Assembly: GCA_965367295.1 (NCBI GenBank)
Contig: CBDUHN010000012.1
Coordinates: 5,052 to 69,051, forward strand
Direction of reading: 5' to 3'
Length of the DNA stretch: 64,000 nt
Source: JAIVHA01 sp965367295
Lineage (GTDB): Bacteria > Pseudomonadota > Gammaproteobacteria > DSM-19610
Under the pieces are notes generated by a model, which made no database searches, was not told the DNA's origin, and saw nothing but the letters and a program-made list of their open reading frames with translations. Made by a program: the position numbers and the translations under genes. Positions 1 through 7,939 of the stretch are shown one piece after another; position 1 is the stretch's first letter; each line of letters opens with the position of its first letter.

Positions 1-407
1 AGGTAATGCACGCTGTCGCGGGTGATGCGCCCACCCTCGAAAAATGCCGGAACGAGGAAATGGGCATCGAAGGGCCCGAGCTGTTCGGCGATAACGTCGG
101 TTTCCACCGGGTAATGGCCGCGCAGGGTCGAATCGGAACGGCTTACCAGTATCGGGTTGATCCCTACGCCGGCTGTTTGCAATTCGGCCAGGGCCTGGCG
201 CAGTTGCATGCAGACTTCCCGGGTGAGGTCGGCGGCTCGCTCGGCACTCATGCCACGGGTATTGGTCAGCACAAAGAACAGCGGTGACTCATCCTGCAAA
301 GCCGTCTTCAGGGTCGGTACGTCCCAACGGGTCAGTAGCAGGCAGCCATGTACGGTCTGCGATCCGGTCGGATCATCATCCAGTACAATGATCTTGGTCT
401 TGGTCAT
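1..407 (-). CDS. Four-carbon sugar-acid kinase (DUF1537 family), N-terminal part
   Basis: The gene starts at an ATG (complement of 405-407) and runs off the left edge, so only about 135 N-terminal residues are visible. They open MTKTKIIVLDDDPTGSQTVH; the DDDPTGSQT signature with later SRSDSTLRGHYP is typical of the DUF1537/OtnK kinase N-terminal domain, which binds the sugar acid. Known members phosphorylate threonate, erythronate or 3-oxo-tetronates at O4. It lies about 100 bp downstream of the transketolase-like gene on the same strand, so the two are probably co-transcribed. The ATP-binding C-terminal half is outside the window, and the substrate cannot be read from this fragment. Confidence 0.85.
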   Translation of the reverse strand, partial: MTKTKIIVLDDDPTGSQTVHGCLLLTRWDVPTLKTALQDESPLFFVLTNTRGMSAERAADLTREVCMQLRQALAELQTAGVGINPILVSRSDSTLRGHYPVETDVIAEQLGPFDAHFLVPAFFEGGRITRDSVHY

Positions 408-439
408 CGGTTTGCCTCAGTGCATTTCGGGGAATAATG

Positions 440-505
440 TTGCCCATGCAGGGGTGGCTGGAAGAGATGATCGAGAGGAGTATCGATCAGCCCCTGCATG
501 GGCAA
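440..505 (-). repeat. Perfect 15-bp inverted repeat, two-stem hairpin between two genes of an operon
   Basis: TTGCCCATGCAGGGG (440-454) is exactly complementary to CCCCTGCATGGGCAA (491-505). Inside the 36-nt loop a second stem pairs TGATCG (468-473) with CGATCA (484-489). It sits 4 bp past the transketolase-like stop codon and ahead of the kinase start. No T-run follows on either strand, so it is not a normal intrinsic terminator; an RNA-stability or partial-attenuation structure is the simplest reading. Confidence 0.75.
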
Positions 506-509
506 ACCT

Positions 510-2732
510 CTAGTGCGCCTGCTTCCGGGCGCACTTCACCATGGCTTCGGCAGTGATGCCGTTGAAGTCCATGATCTCCGCCGGTGATGCGGTGGTTTCA
601 CCGCGTTTCCAGCAGAGTGTGTCACGTCGCGGAGCGCGGGTACGCAGTAATACCGGCTCCAGTGCCGCACTCGGACCACCGCTCACGGCAATGAGCGAAT
701 CGCCGTCGAACAGGGCATTGAATACATCGTCTTTCATGAAACGATCATCCGGTTGAGACACCGTGTTCCAGGCGATGTCATCGGGGCGATACAGGCGCCG
801 CGGGTTGACCACGGCCACGATCCGCACCCGGTAGCCTTCGGCTTCCAGTCGGTCCCTGGCTTCGAACACCGGCAGCAACACCATGTCGCCGGTGACCGCG
901 AATACCACGCAACCCTTGTCGCCCGAGGTGGATTCATACAGGGTTGTGGCACCGTCCTCCATCGCCTGGCGCGCCTGCCCAGTCGTCAGATACACCGGCA
1001 GCGGGCTCTTGGAGGCGATGATCACCATGCCCTTGTTGTAACTGTTGGTGGCGTACTCATAGGCCACCTGGATGGTATTGGCATCGCAGGGGAACAGTGG
1101 GTAGACATTGCCGTTGCGCATCATGGCGGCGAAATAGTTCTCGATTTCCGGGCGCTGGTGGGTCCAGCCATTACGCCCCTGCTCGAGTGCGCCCGCGGTG
1201 AACATGGTGACCACGGACGGGGTCTTGCGACGCAGTTCCGCCATTGCCTGGGTCACGGTCTGCACGATGGGCCAGCCGTTGATGGCAAAGGATTCATAGG
1301 ACAGCCAGATGGAGCGCGAGCCGAACAGGGCCAGGCCGGCGGCAAATCCTGCGCAGGCATCTTCGTTGAGCGGCTCGTATACCTGGCCATCCGGTGACTG
1401 GTTGTAGAGCGGGTCCTGCGTCGGGTGACGGATCTTGAGCGCATCGTTGATGTTCTTCATCGCCGAGGCCTCATTGCCATCGGCATTGGTCACCACGTAG
1501 CGTGGATCGGCCTTGCCGACCTGCGCCACCAGGGCGCCCATGGCGGTTGCCGGCACGGCCTTCTCACCGATGGCGAATTCCTGCAGGTCTAGCGCCGGCA
1601 GTTTGGTCAGGGCGAGTTCCGATTCGGTAACCACGGTGTTCACGGCAGCTCCGCCACCTGCGCGACGGAAGTTGTCGCGCACGATCTGCCATGCCTCCGG
1701 CGGCAGGGCACGGCGCTGCAGACCCTCGATGATGTGTGCGGCGTCCAGGGTATCGGCCGGGTACAGGTTGTGGGACTTGGCGCCGGTGGTGTGCACGCCG
1801 GTGCCCTTCAGCTGCTTGATGATGAAGGCGGTCAGCTTGCCGGACAGGGCGGACTGCGCCGCCCGGTCGACCCCGCGCAGCACCGCCTGGGCAAAGGCCA
1901 GCCGCTGGTCAAAGGAGAACCGGGTGCTGTCGATGAAGGCACCGTCCTGGTCACTGTCGTTGAATTCCTTCGCGTCCACCAGCACCACTTCGTCGAAACC
2001 ATGGCCTTTCCAGTAGTTGATCATCTGCTCATTGCTGTGCAGCGACACCATGGAATGATGTTCCTGGGAGTAGCCGTTCCAGATCAGCACTGGCAGGAAG
2101 TTGGTCACCTCCGGATAGGCGGTATGGAAGTGCATCATGGAATTGAGCACGTAGGGTTCACCCATGCCGCCGTCACCGATGGTGACCGGGAACAGCTTGT
2201 CGCGGTGCAACCAGGCGCCGGCCATGGCAAAGTGCTGGCCCTGGCCAAGGGGACCGGCGGGAGACAGCAAGCCGGGAATGGCGCCCGACAGGTGACCGAG
2301 CAGACCATGGGTCTCGCGGAAGCGCTGCATCATGTCGTGCATGGTAAAGATGTCCATGGCCTCCAGGGAGGAATCGAGGAACATAGACGAGTAGAAGCCC
2401 GGTGCATGGTGGCCGACCTCGGTGACAATGTTGGTGTGGCCGAGCATCATCAGCGCGGCATGGGCCTCGGCGCTGGAGGCAAAGCCGCCCGGGTGGCCCG
2501 ATCCCTTCGAGCCACAGACCTGCAGGGTGACATAACGCAGGGCATCGGCTCCCAGCAGGGTCTGGTAGGCAGCCTTCGGGCTACTGGCATCCGCGATGGC
2601 CGCGGCGCCCTCGGGGATCACCGCGCTATCAGCGAACTGGTCGAACCGGGGCCACGGCTTGCCGAAATACTGGATGCCGTCGCAGAAGGCCGGGAGGCTG
2701 GTAAGCTGTTCGGCGGTATTGTGCGTAGTCAT
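510..2732 (-). CDS. Transketolase/phosphoketolase-like thiamine-diphosphate enzyme
   Basis: A 740-aa protein with transketolase-type layout. GSGHPGGFAS (about residues 78-87) and GPLGQGQHFAMAG (160-172) match the transketolase N-terminal domain. A ThDP/metal motif begins GDGG at 186 and ends with N219. NEDACAGFAAG in the second half carries the expected catalytic Glu. The C-terminal third (ASKSPLPVYLT...) looks more like phosphoketolase than classical transketolase. The start at 2732 has GAGGA upstream; a longer reading frame to 2807 would translate through the palindromic control region. The partner kinase and divergent IclR gene suggest inducible sugar or sugar-acid metabolism. Whether it transfers a ketol unit or makes acetyl phosphate is unresolved. 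Confidence 0.8.
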   Translation of the reverse strand: MTTHNTAEQLTSLPAFCDGIQYFGKPWPRFDQFADSAVIPEGAAAIADASSPKAAYQTLLGADALRYVTLQVCGSKGSGHPGGFASSAEAHAALMMLGHTNIVTEVGHHAPGFYSSMFLDSSLEAMDIFTMHDMMQRFRETHGLLGHLSGAIPGLLSPAGPLGQGQHFAMAGAWLHRDKLFPVTIGDGGMGEPYVLNSMMHFHTAYPEVTNFLPVLIWNGYSQEHHSMVSLHSNEQMINYWKGHGFDEVVLVDAKEFNDSDQDGAFIDSTRFSFDQRLAFAQAVLRGVDRAAQSALSGKLTAFIIKQLKGTGVHTTGAKSHNLYPADTLDAAHIIEGLQRRALPPEAWQIVRDNFRRAGGGAAVNTVVTESELALTKLPALDLQEFAIGEKAVPATAMGALVAQVGKADPRYVVTNADGNEASAMKNINDALKIRHPTQDPLYNQSPDGQVYEPLNEDACAGFAAGLALFGSRSIWLSYESFAINGWPIVQTVTQAMAELRRKTPSVVTMFTAGALEQGRNGWTHQRPEIENYFAAMMRNGNVYPLFPCDANTIQVAYEYATNSYNKGMVIIASKSPLPVYLTTGQARQAMEDGATTLYESTSGDKGCVVFAVTGDMVLLPVFEARDRLEAEGYRVRIVAVVNPRRLYRPDDIAWNTVSQPDDRFMKDDVFNALFDGDSLIAVSGGPSAALEPVLLRTRAPRRDTLCWKRGETTASPAEIMDFNGITAEAMVKCARKQAH

Positions 2733-2778
2733 GGTCTCATCCTCGAAATGACCTTCATTATTTCGTAATGGAGAATCA

Positions 2779-2795
2779 TTTTCACAATGTGAAAA
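2779..2795. promoter_or_regulatory. 17-bp palindrome, candidate IclR operator
   Basis: TTTTCACA-A-TGTGAAAA is a perfect inverted repeat in the divergent region, just upstream of the transketolase-like start. IclR-type regulators usually bind short AT-rich palindromes in such positions and control both themselves and the facing operon. The assignment to this regulator is inference. Confidence 0.5.
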
Positions 2796-2813
2796 ATTCG
2801 TTACCATAAAATA

Positions 2814-2886
2814 GCGGTGGGCGAACCACCGCGGGAATCGTATTCCTATGGCGAAACCATAGTCCTTTGGATTATATTGCGCAATA
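2814..2886. promoter_or_regulatory. Three further palindromes in the divergent control region
   Basis: GCGGTGG-GCGAA-CCACCGC (2814-2832), CTATGG-CGAAA-CCATAG (2846-2862) and the dyad TATTGCGCAATA (2875-2886) follow each other between the two divergent starts. The first two share a GCGAA/CGAAA-type centre. With the 17-bp palindrome they leave little of this gap unstructured, which suggests several protein-binding sites or a 5' leader structure. Confidence 0.45.
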
Positions 2887-2914
2887 CATAATCGTTTTCA
2901 TAATGCGGGATAAT

Positions 2915-3661
2915 ATGACCAGAAGCCCAACCTCTATTCAGGTAATCGACCGATCTTCCCACCTGCTCGATACCATTGCGGCCTACGACGAACCTGTCAG
3001 CCTCAAGATTCTTGCCGCCGAAACCGGCCTGCACCCCTCCACGGCATTTCGCATTCTTGCCGCGCTGTCCGGGGTGGGCATGGTGGAGCGTGATTCGGCC
3101 GGCCGCTATATGCTCGGGCGCAAGATCCTGCAGTTGGCCAGCCGCGTGCGAAGGGGTGTGGATATCCGCCAGGAGGCATTGGCGGTGATGCAGTCCCTGC
3201 GTGACGAGTTGGGGGAAACCGTCAACCTGACGGTGCGCGAGGGCGATGAGGTCACCTATATAGAGCGCGTAACACCGCAACGTATGATGCGGGTTGAACA
3301 GGTGATCGGCAGCCGGGCACCACTGCATGTTACGGCAGTTGGCAAACTGATGCTGGGTGAGCTTGGTGAAGCCTTCCTGCAGGGGTACGCATCACGCACC
3401 GGCCTGCCCGCCTACACCAGCCATACGCTGAACACACTGGATACGCTGCGCGAGCATGTACATACGGCTACCAGCAATGGGTACGCTCTCGATGACGAAG
3501 AAGCGGAAGAGGGGGTCGGCTGTATCGGTGCACTGATTCATGACCGCAGTGGTGGGATTGTTGCCGGACTATCGGTATCGGCGCCAATTGAGCGGCGTCG
3601 GGATGAATGGATCGATTCGGTCAGGCGGGCAGCGGCGACAATATCGGCCCGACTTGGGTAG
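2915..3661 (+). CDS. IclR-family transcriptional regulator
   Basis: A 248-aa two-domain regulator. Residues about 10-70 form the winged helix-turn-helix (SLKILAAETGLHPSTAFRIL is the recognition region), followed by the GRYMLGRKILQLA linker helix and the GAF-like effector domain (about 85-245, with GSRAPLHVTAVGKLML typical of IclR). The ATG at 2915 has GGGA six bases upstream; in-frame ATGs at 2867 and 2903 lack this. It is transcribed away from the transketolase-like/DUF1537 operon and shares its control region, so it most likely regulates that operon in response to a pathway metabolite. Confidence 0.9.
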   Translation: MTRSPTSIQVIDRSSHLLDTIAAYDEPVSLKILAAETGLHPSTAFRILAALSGVGMVERDSAGRYMLGRKILQLASRVRRGVDIRQEALAVMQSLRDELGETVNLTVREGDEVTYIERVTPQRMMRVEQVIGSRAPLHVTAVGKLMLGELGEAFLQGYASRTGLPAYTSHTLNTLDTLREHVHTATSNGYALDDEEAEEGVGCIGALIHDRSGGIVAGLSVSAPIERRRDEWIDSVRRAAATISARLG

Positions 3662-4094
3662 AGGGCACCAGCAAGGATTATCCTCAGCCTGGCCATAAGT
3701 GGCTTCGTGCAGCGCCAGGGGAATAAAGAGTCCCTGCCGTATTGTTCGCGCATCAGGGATTCATAACCAAAGAAGGATTTTCCGCAATGATCAGGATGGG
3801 CTGGTAGCGGCGATTCGGGAGCGAATGGTGGAGTATCCGTTGTACTATGCGAGCCGGCCATAAGATCAACCCAGGGATGCTGCGCTTATAGGAACTGCAG
3901 GGCAGTCTTGCTAATGTCTTGTGTTCCAGGGTAAGCACAGATTGTGACAGCAGGATAACAGGGACAGAAGTTTGCGGACCGTGGCTGCTTGATGAGGGCA
4001 TGCACTTGCGGGTGCCCACCCTGCGAAAAGTATTCGCAGGGTAAGCAAGTGGAACTACCGTGATTCATTGCACAAGCATACCGTTTATAGATCG
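3662..4094. other. Intergenic region without a convincing gene
   Basis: This gap lies between the convergent iclR and ExeA-like genes. Short open frames on the minus strand have no recognisable features. The only clear structure is the compound hairpin at 4003-4051. Confidence 0.6.
4003..4051. repeat. Compound hairpin (10-bp inner stem, 7-bp outer stem)
   Basis: ACCCTGCGAA (4018-4027) and TTCGCAGGGT (4033-4042) form a perfect 10-bp stem around AAGTA. CACTTGC (4003-4009) and GCAAGTG (4045-4051) form a second, outer stem. It lies between two convergent genes, 43 bp beyond the stop of the ExeA-like gene. There is no T-run, so it may be a palindromic repeat or a bidirectional 3'-end structure. 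Confidence 0.6.
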
Positions 4095-6095
4095 CTATCT
4101 TGGCTGCTCGTTAAGCTCCTTCAGGACCAGGGAGCGCAGCTGGGTCAGCGATGGGTGGTTGGGCATGGCATCGAGCCCATAGCCGATGCTGATCAAAGCG
4201 TCCCGGTAGCGGCTATTGCGATACTCATACTCGGCTCGTTCCAGGTACAGGGTGGCAATACGGGACTGCTGGGCCGGGGTGAGTGGCGGGCTGGCCTGCC
4301 GCGATTCGTTGGTTTCCTGTTGCGTAAAGGGTGGCTCCCCAGCCTGCTTCGTCGGGAGCGGTGGCGTGGTAGTGGGCAAGAGGTCCGTAGTGGTATTCCG
4401 TGTCGGATGGTCTGCAGTCGGCTGTACAGGATTGTTTGTCCCTGCCCGGGACGCGGCGGATGGAGTATGGGCTAGCGGATGGTTTTCGGTATAAGCAGGA
4501 GTTGCTGGTCCAACGATAGAAGCGGGCTTCTCCGATGATGCCGGCAGTGCAGCCTGATGGTCAAAAGAGGAAAACTCAGAGGCAGGATCGGCAGCCGGCT
4601 CAGGGGAGTTCATGCTCGTGTTGGCAGCATCTGTAACCGCAGTTGCACTGGGTGCAGTATCGGCATGTGTAGATAATGGCGAGGCTCCATTATGCTCATC
4701 AGCGGCATCAGCCTGCCGGTTGAGGGAGGATGCGGCGGGCTTTTCCTCGGGCCTGCCAGTATAGGATTGCAGCCAGGCCATGATCTCGCGTGACGTCGTC
4801 GACGCCGAGCCATGATCATCGCCAGCCAGATTAATTAGCTGATTGAATCTTTCTGTGGCGGTATTGCTCATCCGCTCGAAGCCACGCTCGAAAAGGCCGG
4901 TATTCGAATACATCATGATTCCGAGGCCTACTGCCGCGATGCTGGCGAGGCCCGCGAGCAACCAGCGTTTGTTATTAGATGCCTTGTAAGCATGCGCGGC
5001 TGGCGACGGTTTGCGGTGTTCGCCATAAAGCGCGGGGGAAACCTGTATCCCGGGCTTATCGCTTATGGAAAACTCCGGGATGGAATTCTCGCCAGCGATC
5101 TCAGTTCCTATGGTTTCTCCAGTATCGGCCCTCATGGTGGGGGGTACCCACGAAGTCCCATCCCTGTCAAACAGGCTATCGTCGGAAAGTGGTTCCGGTA
5201 CGGGGCTTGATCGGTGAAAGGCAGCATCAATGCGGGTGCCAGGTTCCGGAATCTGGCTATCCTCTTCAGGAACCGTGTCGGTGGCCGCAGTCGGTGGTAG
5301 GGCATGGAAAGGATAAATCCCGCTTTCCCAGCGCTGCCGGGCGATGGCATTGATCGCGTCCGCGGTAATTGGCTGTGTCCCAGTCACGCAGGATTCCACC
5401 AGCGCCATGAAGCAGATCACGTTGACCAGTTGCGGCAGTCCCCCGCTATAACCAGTGACCGCAGTCACGGCATCGATGGAAAACAGTTCGGGATCGAAAT
5501 ATGCCTGGCGCAACCGATGCTGGATGTATTCACCTGTTTCCATTTCGTTCAGCGGTTTCAGCTGAAACACCTGATCAGGATGTACAGGATCAGGGGTCCC
5601 GGCGTCGTCCTGAAACAGGGACAGCAGAGCCGGGGTTCCGCAAAGAATCAGCTGGCCACCAAAACGATGAAAGAGTCGGTTGAGGCGGACAAGATCCTGT
5701 TGCTCCAGTTTCTCCGCATCGTCGACCAACTGAATAATGGGGGCGTTAAGCATCTGCGCCCTGGCAAAGGATGTCATCAGATGTGGCTCTGATATGGGCT
5801 CGTTACTTTCAGTACTGAGCTGAAGGCAGCCGTTCAGGCGCGATAGCACATCACCCAGACCGGGTTGAGTCAGCAGGCCGATATATCCCGAGGTAAGGCT
5901 GGCATGTAATGCGGACAAGACCGCACTCTTGCCGCTCCCGGACGGTCCCGTCAGACACAACAGGCGCTGGCCTTGCTCAAGCCCAGAACGCAGGCCCTCC
6001 AGCGCCTCCCGTTGACTCTGAAATGAATATAAGGGGAAATCATCCAGCCCCAGGCGAAACGCCTGGTTGCATCGTTTTTGCAATTCACTATGCAT
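4095..6095 (-). CDS. ExeA/GspA-like AAA ATPase with membrane anchor and C-terminal TPR-like region
   Basis: A 666-aa protein. The N-terminal AAA_22 ATPase has Walker A GPSGSGKS (50-57), Walker B LVDDAE (124-129) and a sensor-like CGTPALL. A low-complexity stretch (about 270-370) leads to one membrane helix (about 379-397), then a Pro/Ala/Thr-rich segment (about 430-600) and a terminal helical block (LTPAQQSRIATLYLERAEYE onward) resembling one or two TPR units. The layout is that of inner-membrane ATPases such as ExeA or MshM, which help place envelope machines by contacting peptidoglycan. No secretin or pseudopilin gene is next to it. The ATG at 6095 has AGGAT upstream and gives the usual family N-terminus. 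Confidence 0.8.
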   Translation of the reverse strand: MHSELQKRCNQAFRLGLDDFPLYSFQSQREALEGLRSGLEQGQRLLCLTGPSGSGKSAVLSALHASLTSGYIGLLTQPGLGDVLSRLNGCLQLSTESNEPISEPHLMTSFARAQMLNAPIIQLVDDAEKLEQQDLVRLNRLFHRFGGQLILCGTPALLSLFQDDAGTPDPVHPDQVFQLKPLNEMETGEYIQHRLRQAYFDPELFSIDAVTAVTGYSGGLPQLVNVICFMALVESCVTGTQPITADAINAIARQRWESGIYPFHALPPTAATDTVPEEDSQIPEPGTRIDAAFHRSSPVPEPLSDDSLFDRDGTSWVPPTMRADTGETIGTEIAGENSIPEFSISDKPGIQVSPALYGEHRKPSPAAHAYKASNNKRWLLAGLASIAAVGLGIMMYSNTGLFERGFERMSNTATERFNQLINLAGDDHGSASTTSREIMAWLQSYTGRPEEKPAASSLNRQADAADEHNGASPLSTHADTAPSATAVTDAANTSMNSPEPAADPASEFSSFDHQAALPASSEKPASIVGPATPAYTENHPLAHTPSAASRAGTNNPVQPTADHPTRNTTTDLLPTTTPPLPTKQAGEPPFTQQETNESRQASPPLTPAQQSRIATLYLERAEYEYRNSRYRDALISIGYGLDAMPNHPSLTQLRSLVLKELNEQPR

Positions 6096-7150
6096 ACAAC
6101 ATCCTGTACTAACCGGCACGTACAATCCCGGTATCAATATCCTTCAATGTGCAGCAAGCCAAACAGGCATCATGGCGCAGCCTTTACCTGCTGCGGATTG
6201 CCCTTGCAGCACAACGATTGCCTCCTGAATGGCACTTCTGACGATACAGTACCACTCGTTAGCACCAAGCTACACCACACCGACTGTTACCTTGATCGGG
6301 GATGAGCATTATCCGGATAGAAGAGGCGATGGATAGGGGCCGGCCCATTTGTTGGGCATAGGCGACACAACCAGCCCTGCGGACTGATGGTTCTTGCCAC
6401 AATCTTGCCGGTAGCCGGGGAGGATTTTGTGCCAGGCCCGATGAATCGGGTACAGCCGCTGCCATGGTTTCCATCCTTGTGCTGATCCTGGTTTGCATCG
6501 CGTCCCTGGAGGCCTTCGCAGTCGATATACCCGGCGCTCCAGTAGCAGGTTGCCAGTCAGGTGACCGCAGCAGCGAAGCGCCTTGCGGAACGCGACTGAT
6601 GCCGGTGAATGCGCTCCCGAGCCAAATGATAAAATAATAAAAAGGAGACACCAGATACCCGGAACCGTTTGACAGCTAGTATAAAAATGAACGGTTGTCT
6701 CAATAAGCTGTCACTACGGATAGTGTAATTTTTCAGGGCTGGCAATTTTTGCTGAACGGGCTTTTTGCATGCAGCAGACCGTCAGCTATGTTGTTGCTGC
6801 CTTGTCTGTAGTGGTTGCCCATGTGTATCGGGGGCTATTGTGGAGACTTGTCGCGACGAAGGAATGGCATAAGGGTGTGAATGCACGGATGTCTGCTACA
6901 AGCGGTTCCCGGGTAGGGAATCCTGGAAGCTACCGGTTTACGCGCCAATGAGGGCTCACCATGCCGGGCGTTACGAGTCTGGGATGTACCGGGTGCATAG
7001 CGTAAAGACGCTCTCACGCTATACCATCACCAGAGCTAACTACATGATCTACAGAGGTTTGGGACTTTTTTAGCGGGGCATCATGAGTGCTGCAACCCAC
7101 GTGGCAAGCAGGGGAATATGGCTCTAACTTATTGATCTAAACATAAAAAA
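6096..7150. other. About 1 kb of DNA with no supported gene
   Basis: Only short open frames occur here and none shows a domain, consistent start signal or protein-like composition. An inverted repeat ATAGCGT (6997-7003) / ACGCTAT (7016-7022) is the clearest local structure. No tRNA or transposase was recognised. It may be decayed sequence or hold a small RNA that cannot be seen by eye. Confidence 0.55.
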
Positions 7151-7179
7151 TTGCTAAAGGCCGGAAAATCTGATATATT
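7151..7179 (+). promoter_or_regulatory. Predicted sigma-70 promoter with extended -10
   Basis: TTGCTA (7151-7156), a 17-bp spacer and TATATT (7174-7179), preceded by TGA as in an extended -10 element. Transcription would start near 7186 and produce a leader of about 180 nt before the small gene at 7370. Confidence 0.6.
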
Positions 7180-7186
7180 AACATAT

Positions 7187-7369
7187 TCATTCCTTTCATC
7201 TAGCGGGTTCTACCGCAGATGCCGAAGATTCCTCCGTCCCACCGGAAGGGTCTCTACGGAGCGGTTTCCAACCGTGTGCCACGAACAGTTCGTGACCTTG
7301 AGGTGATGGCGGCCAGCCAGTGAGGCTTACCCGAACATTGCATAGATGGCTTCTCAGAGGAGAATAATA
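7187..7369 (+). ncRNA. Hairpin-rich 5' leader, candidate cis-regulatory RNA
   Basis: Between the predicted promoter and the small gene lie several stems in series: GCGG/CCGC (7203-7216), CTCCGT/ACGGAG (7232-7261), CGGTT-TCC-AACCG (7262-7274) and CACGAACAGTTCGTG (7280-7294), followed by AGCC/GGCT near 7315-7327. The ribosome-binding site AGAGGAG lies at its 3' end. No known riboswitch class was recognised. Its status as a regulatory RNA is inferred from structure and position only. Confidence 0.45.
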
Positions 7370-7654
7370 GTGAGTAAGGAACTGATGTTCTACTGCATTC
7401 CGCAGCAGGCGTATATGCGCACCACGAATTGTGAGAATTTGCGCAAGCGCCCGGTCGGCAAGGCCCCTGCCGGTGCCCAGCCAAAACTGCGTGCCTGCGA
7501 ACGGTGCACGATGTATCCCCTGGTGGATACCAGCAAGGTGCCTACCGTGACGCTGGAGCAATATCTGGGTGGCAACAAGCCGAAGGTGCCGAATCTGCAG
7601 ACCGGCGCGAACAAAAAGATCATTGAAGCCCACCTGGCCAGTCAGGCGAGTTGA
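7370..7654 (+). CDS. Small four-cysteine protein, function unknown
   Basis: A 94-aa basic protein starting at GTG 7370, seven bases after AGAGGAG; an ATG at 7385 is the alternative. It has four cysteines, C9, C21, C43 and C46, the last two in ACERCTMYP, which could bind a metal such as zinc. TNCENLRKRPVGKAPAG is rich in basic residues and could contact nucleic acid, but that is a guess. It has its own promoter and terminator and precedes the sucrose cluster without being joined to it. I do not recognise the family. Confidence 0.7.
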   Translation: MSKELMFYCIPQQAYMRTTNCENLRKRPVGKAPAGAQPKLRACERCTMYPLVDTSKVPTVTLEQYLGGNKPKVPNLQTGANKKIIEAHLASQAS

Positions 7655-7671
7655 GCCTGGCTTCACCAGCG

Positions 7672-7703
7672 AAAAAACCGGATACAGCTATCCGGTTTTT
7701 TTT
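7672..7703 (+). terminator. Rho-independent terminator
   Basis: AACCGGATA-CAGC-TATCCGGTT forms a perfect stem, preceded by an A-run and followed by eight Ts (7696-7703). It closes the small-protein transcript 18 bp after its stop codon. The A and T runs make it able to work in both directions. Confidence 0.92.
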
Positions 7704-7838
7704 GCCCTGTAATATCCATTTCTCGCAGTCAGGATTATGCTGCTAACCCGTGATGCATGGAGTCCGTGAGCTGGCATCACTGCCAAACTGAAATGTCTGC
7801 GCAATACCGTCTTGAAAACCATCCACCCGGATATGCTT

Positions 7839-7867
7839 TTGTAACCGGGGCACAGTTTCCCTATAGT
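7839..7867 (+). promoter_or_regulatory. Predicted promoter of the sucrose operon
   Basis: TTGTAA (7839-7844), 17-bp spacer, TATAGT (7862-7867). The start would fall near 7874, giving a short leader before the sugar kinase. It follows the terminator of the preceding unit, which supports a separate transcript. Confidence 0.55.
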
Positions 7868-7939
7868 ATCCCTGTGTGCGTTGCGGCGTGCCGAAGCGGT
7901 CGCTGCCATTAGGTTACGTAATACACACCCTGTCGGCTA

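Noticed and set aside
1734..2768. Plus-strand frame of over 300 codons opposite the transketolase-like gene
   Set aside because: The opposite strand has clear ThDP-enzyme motifs; this frame has none and lacks a ribosome-binding site.
6259..6951. Short open frames in the 6.1-7.1 kb gap
   Set aside because: No start signals, motifs or consistent composition support coding; treated as non-coding.
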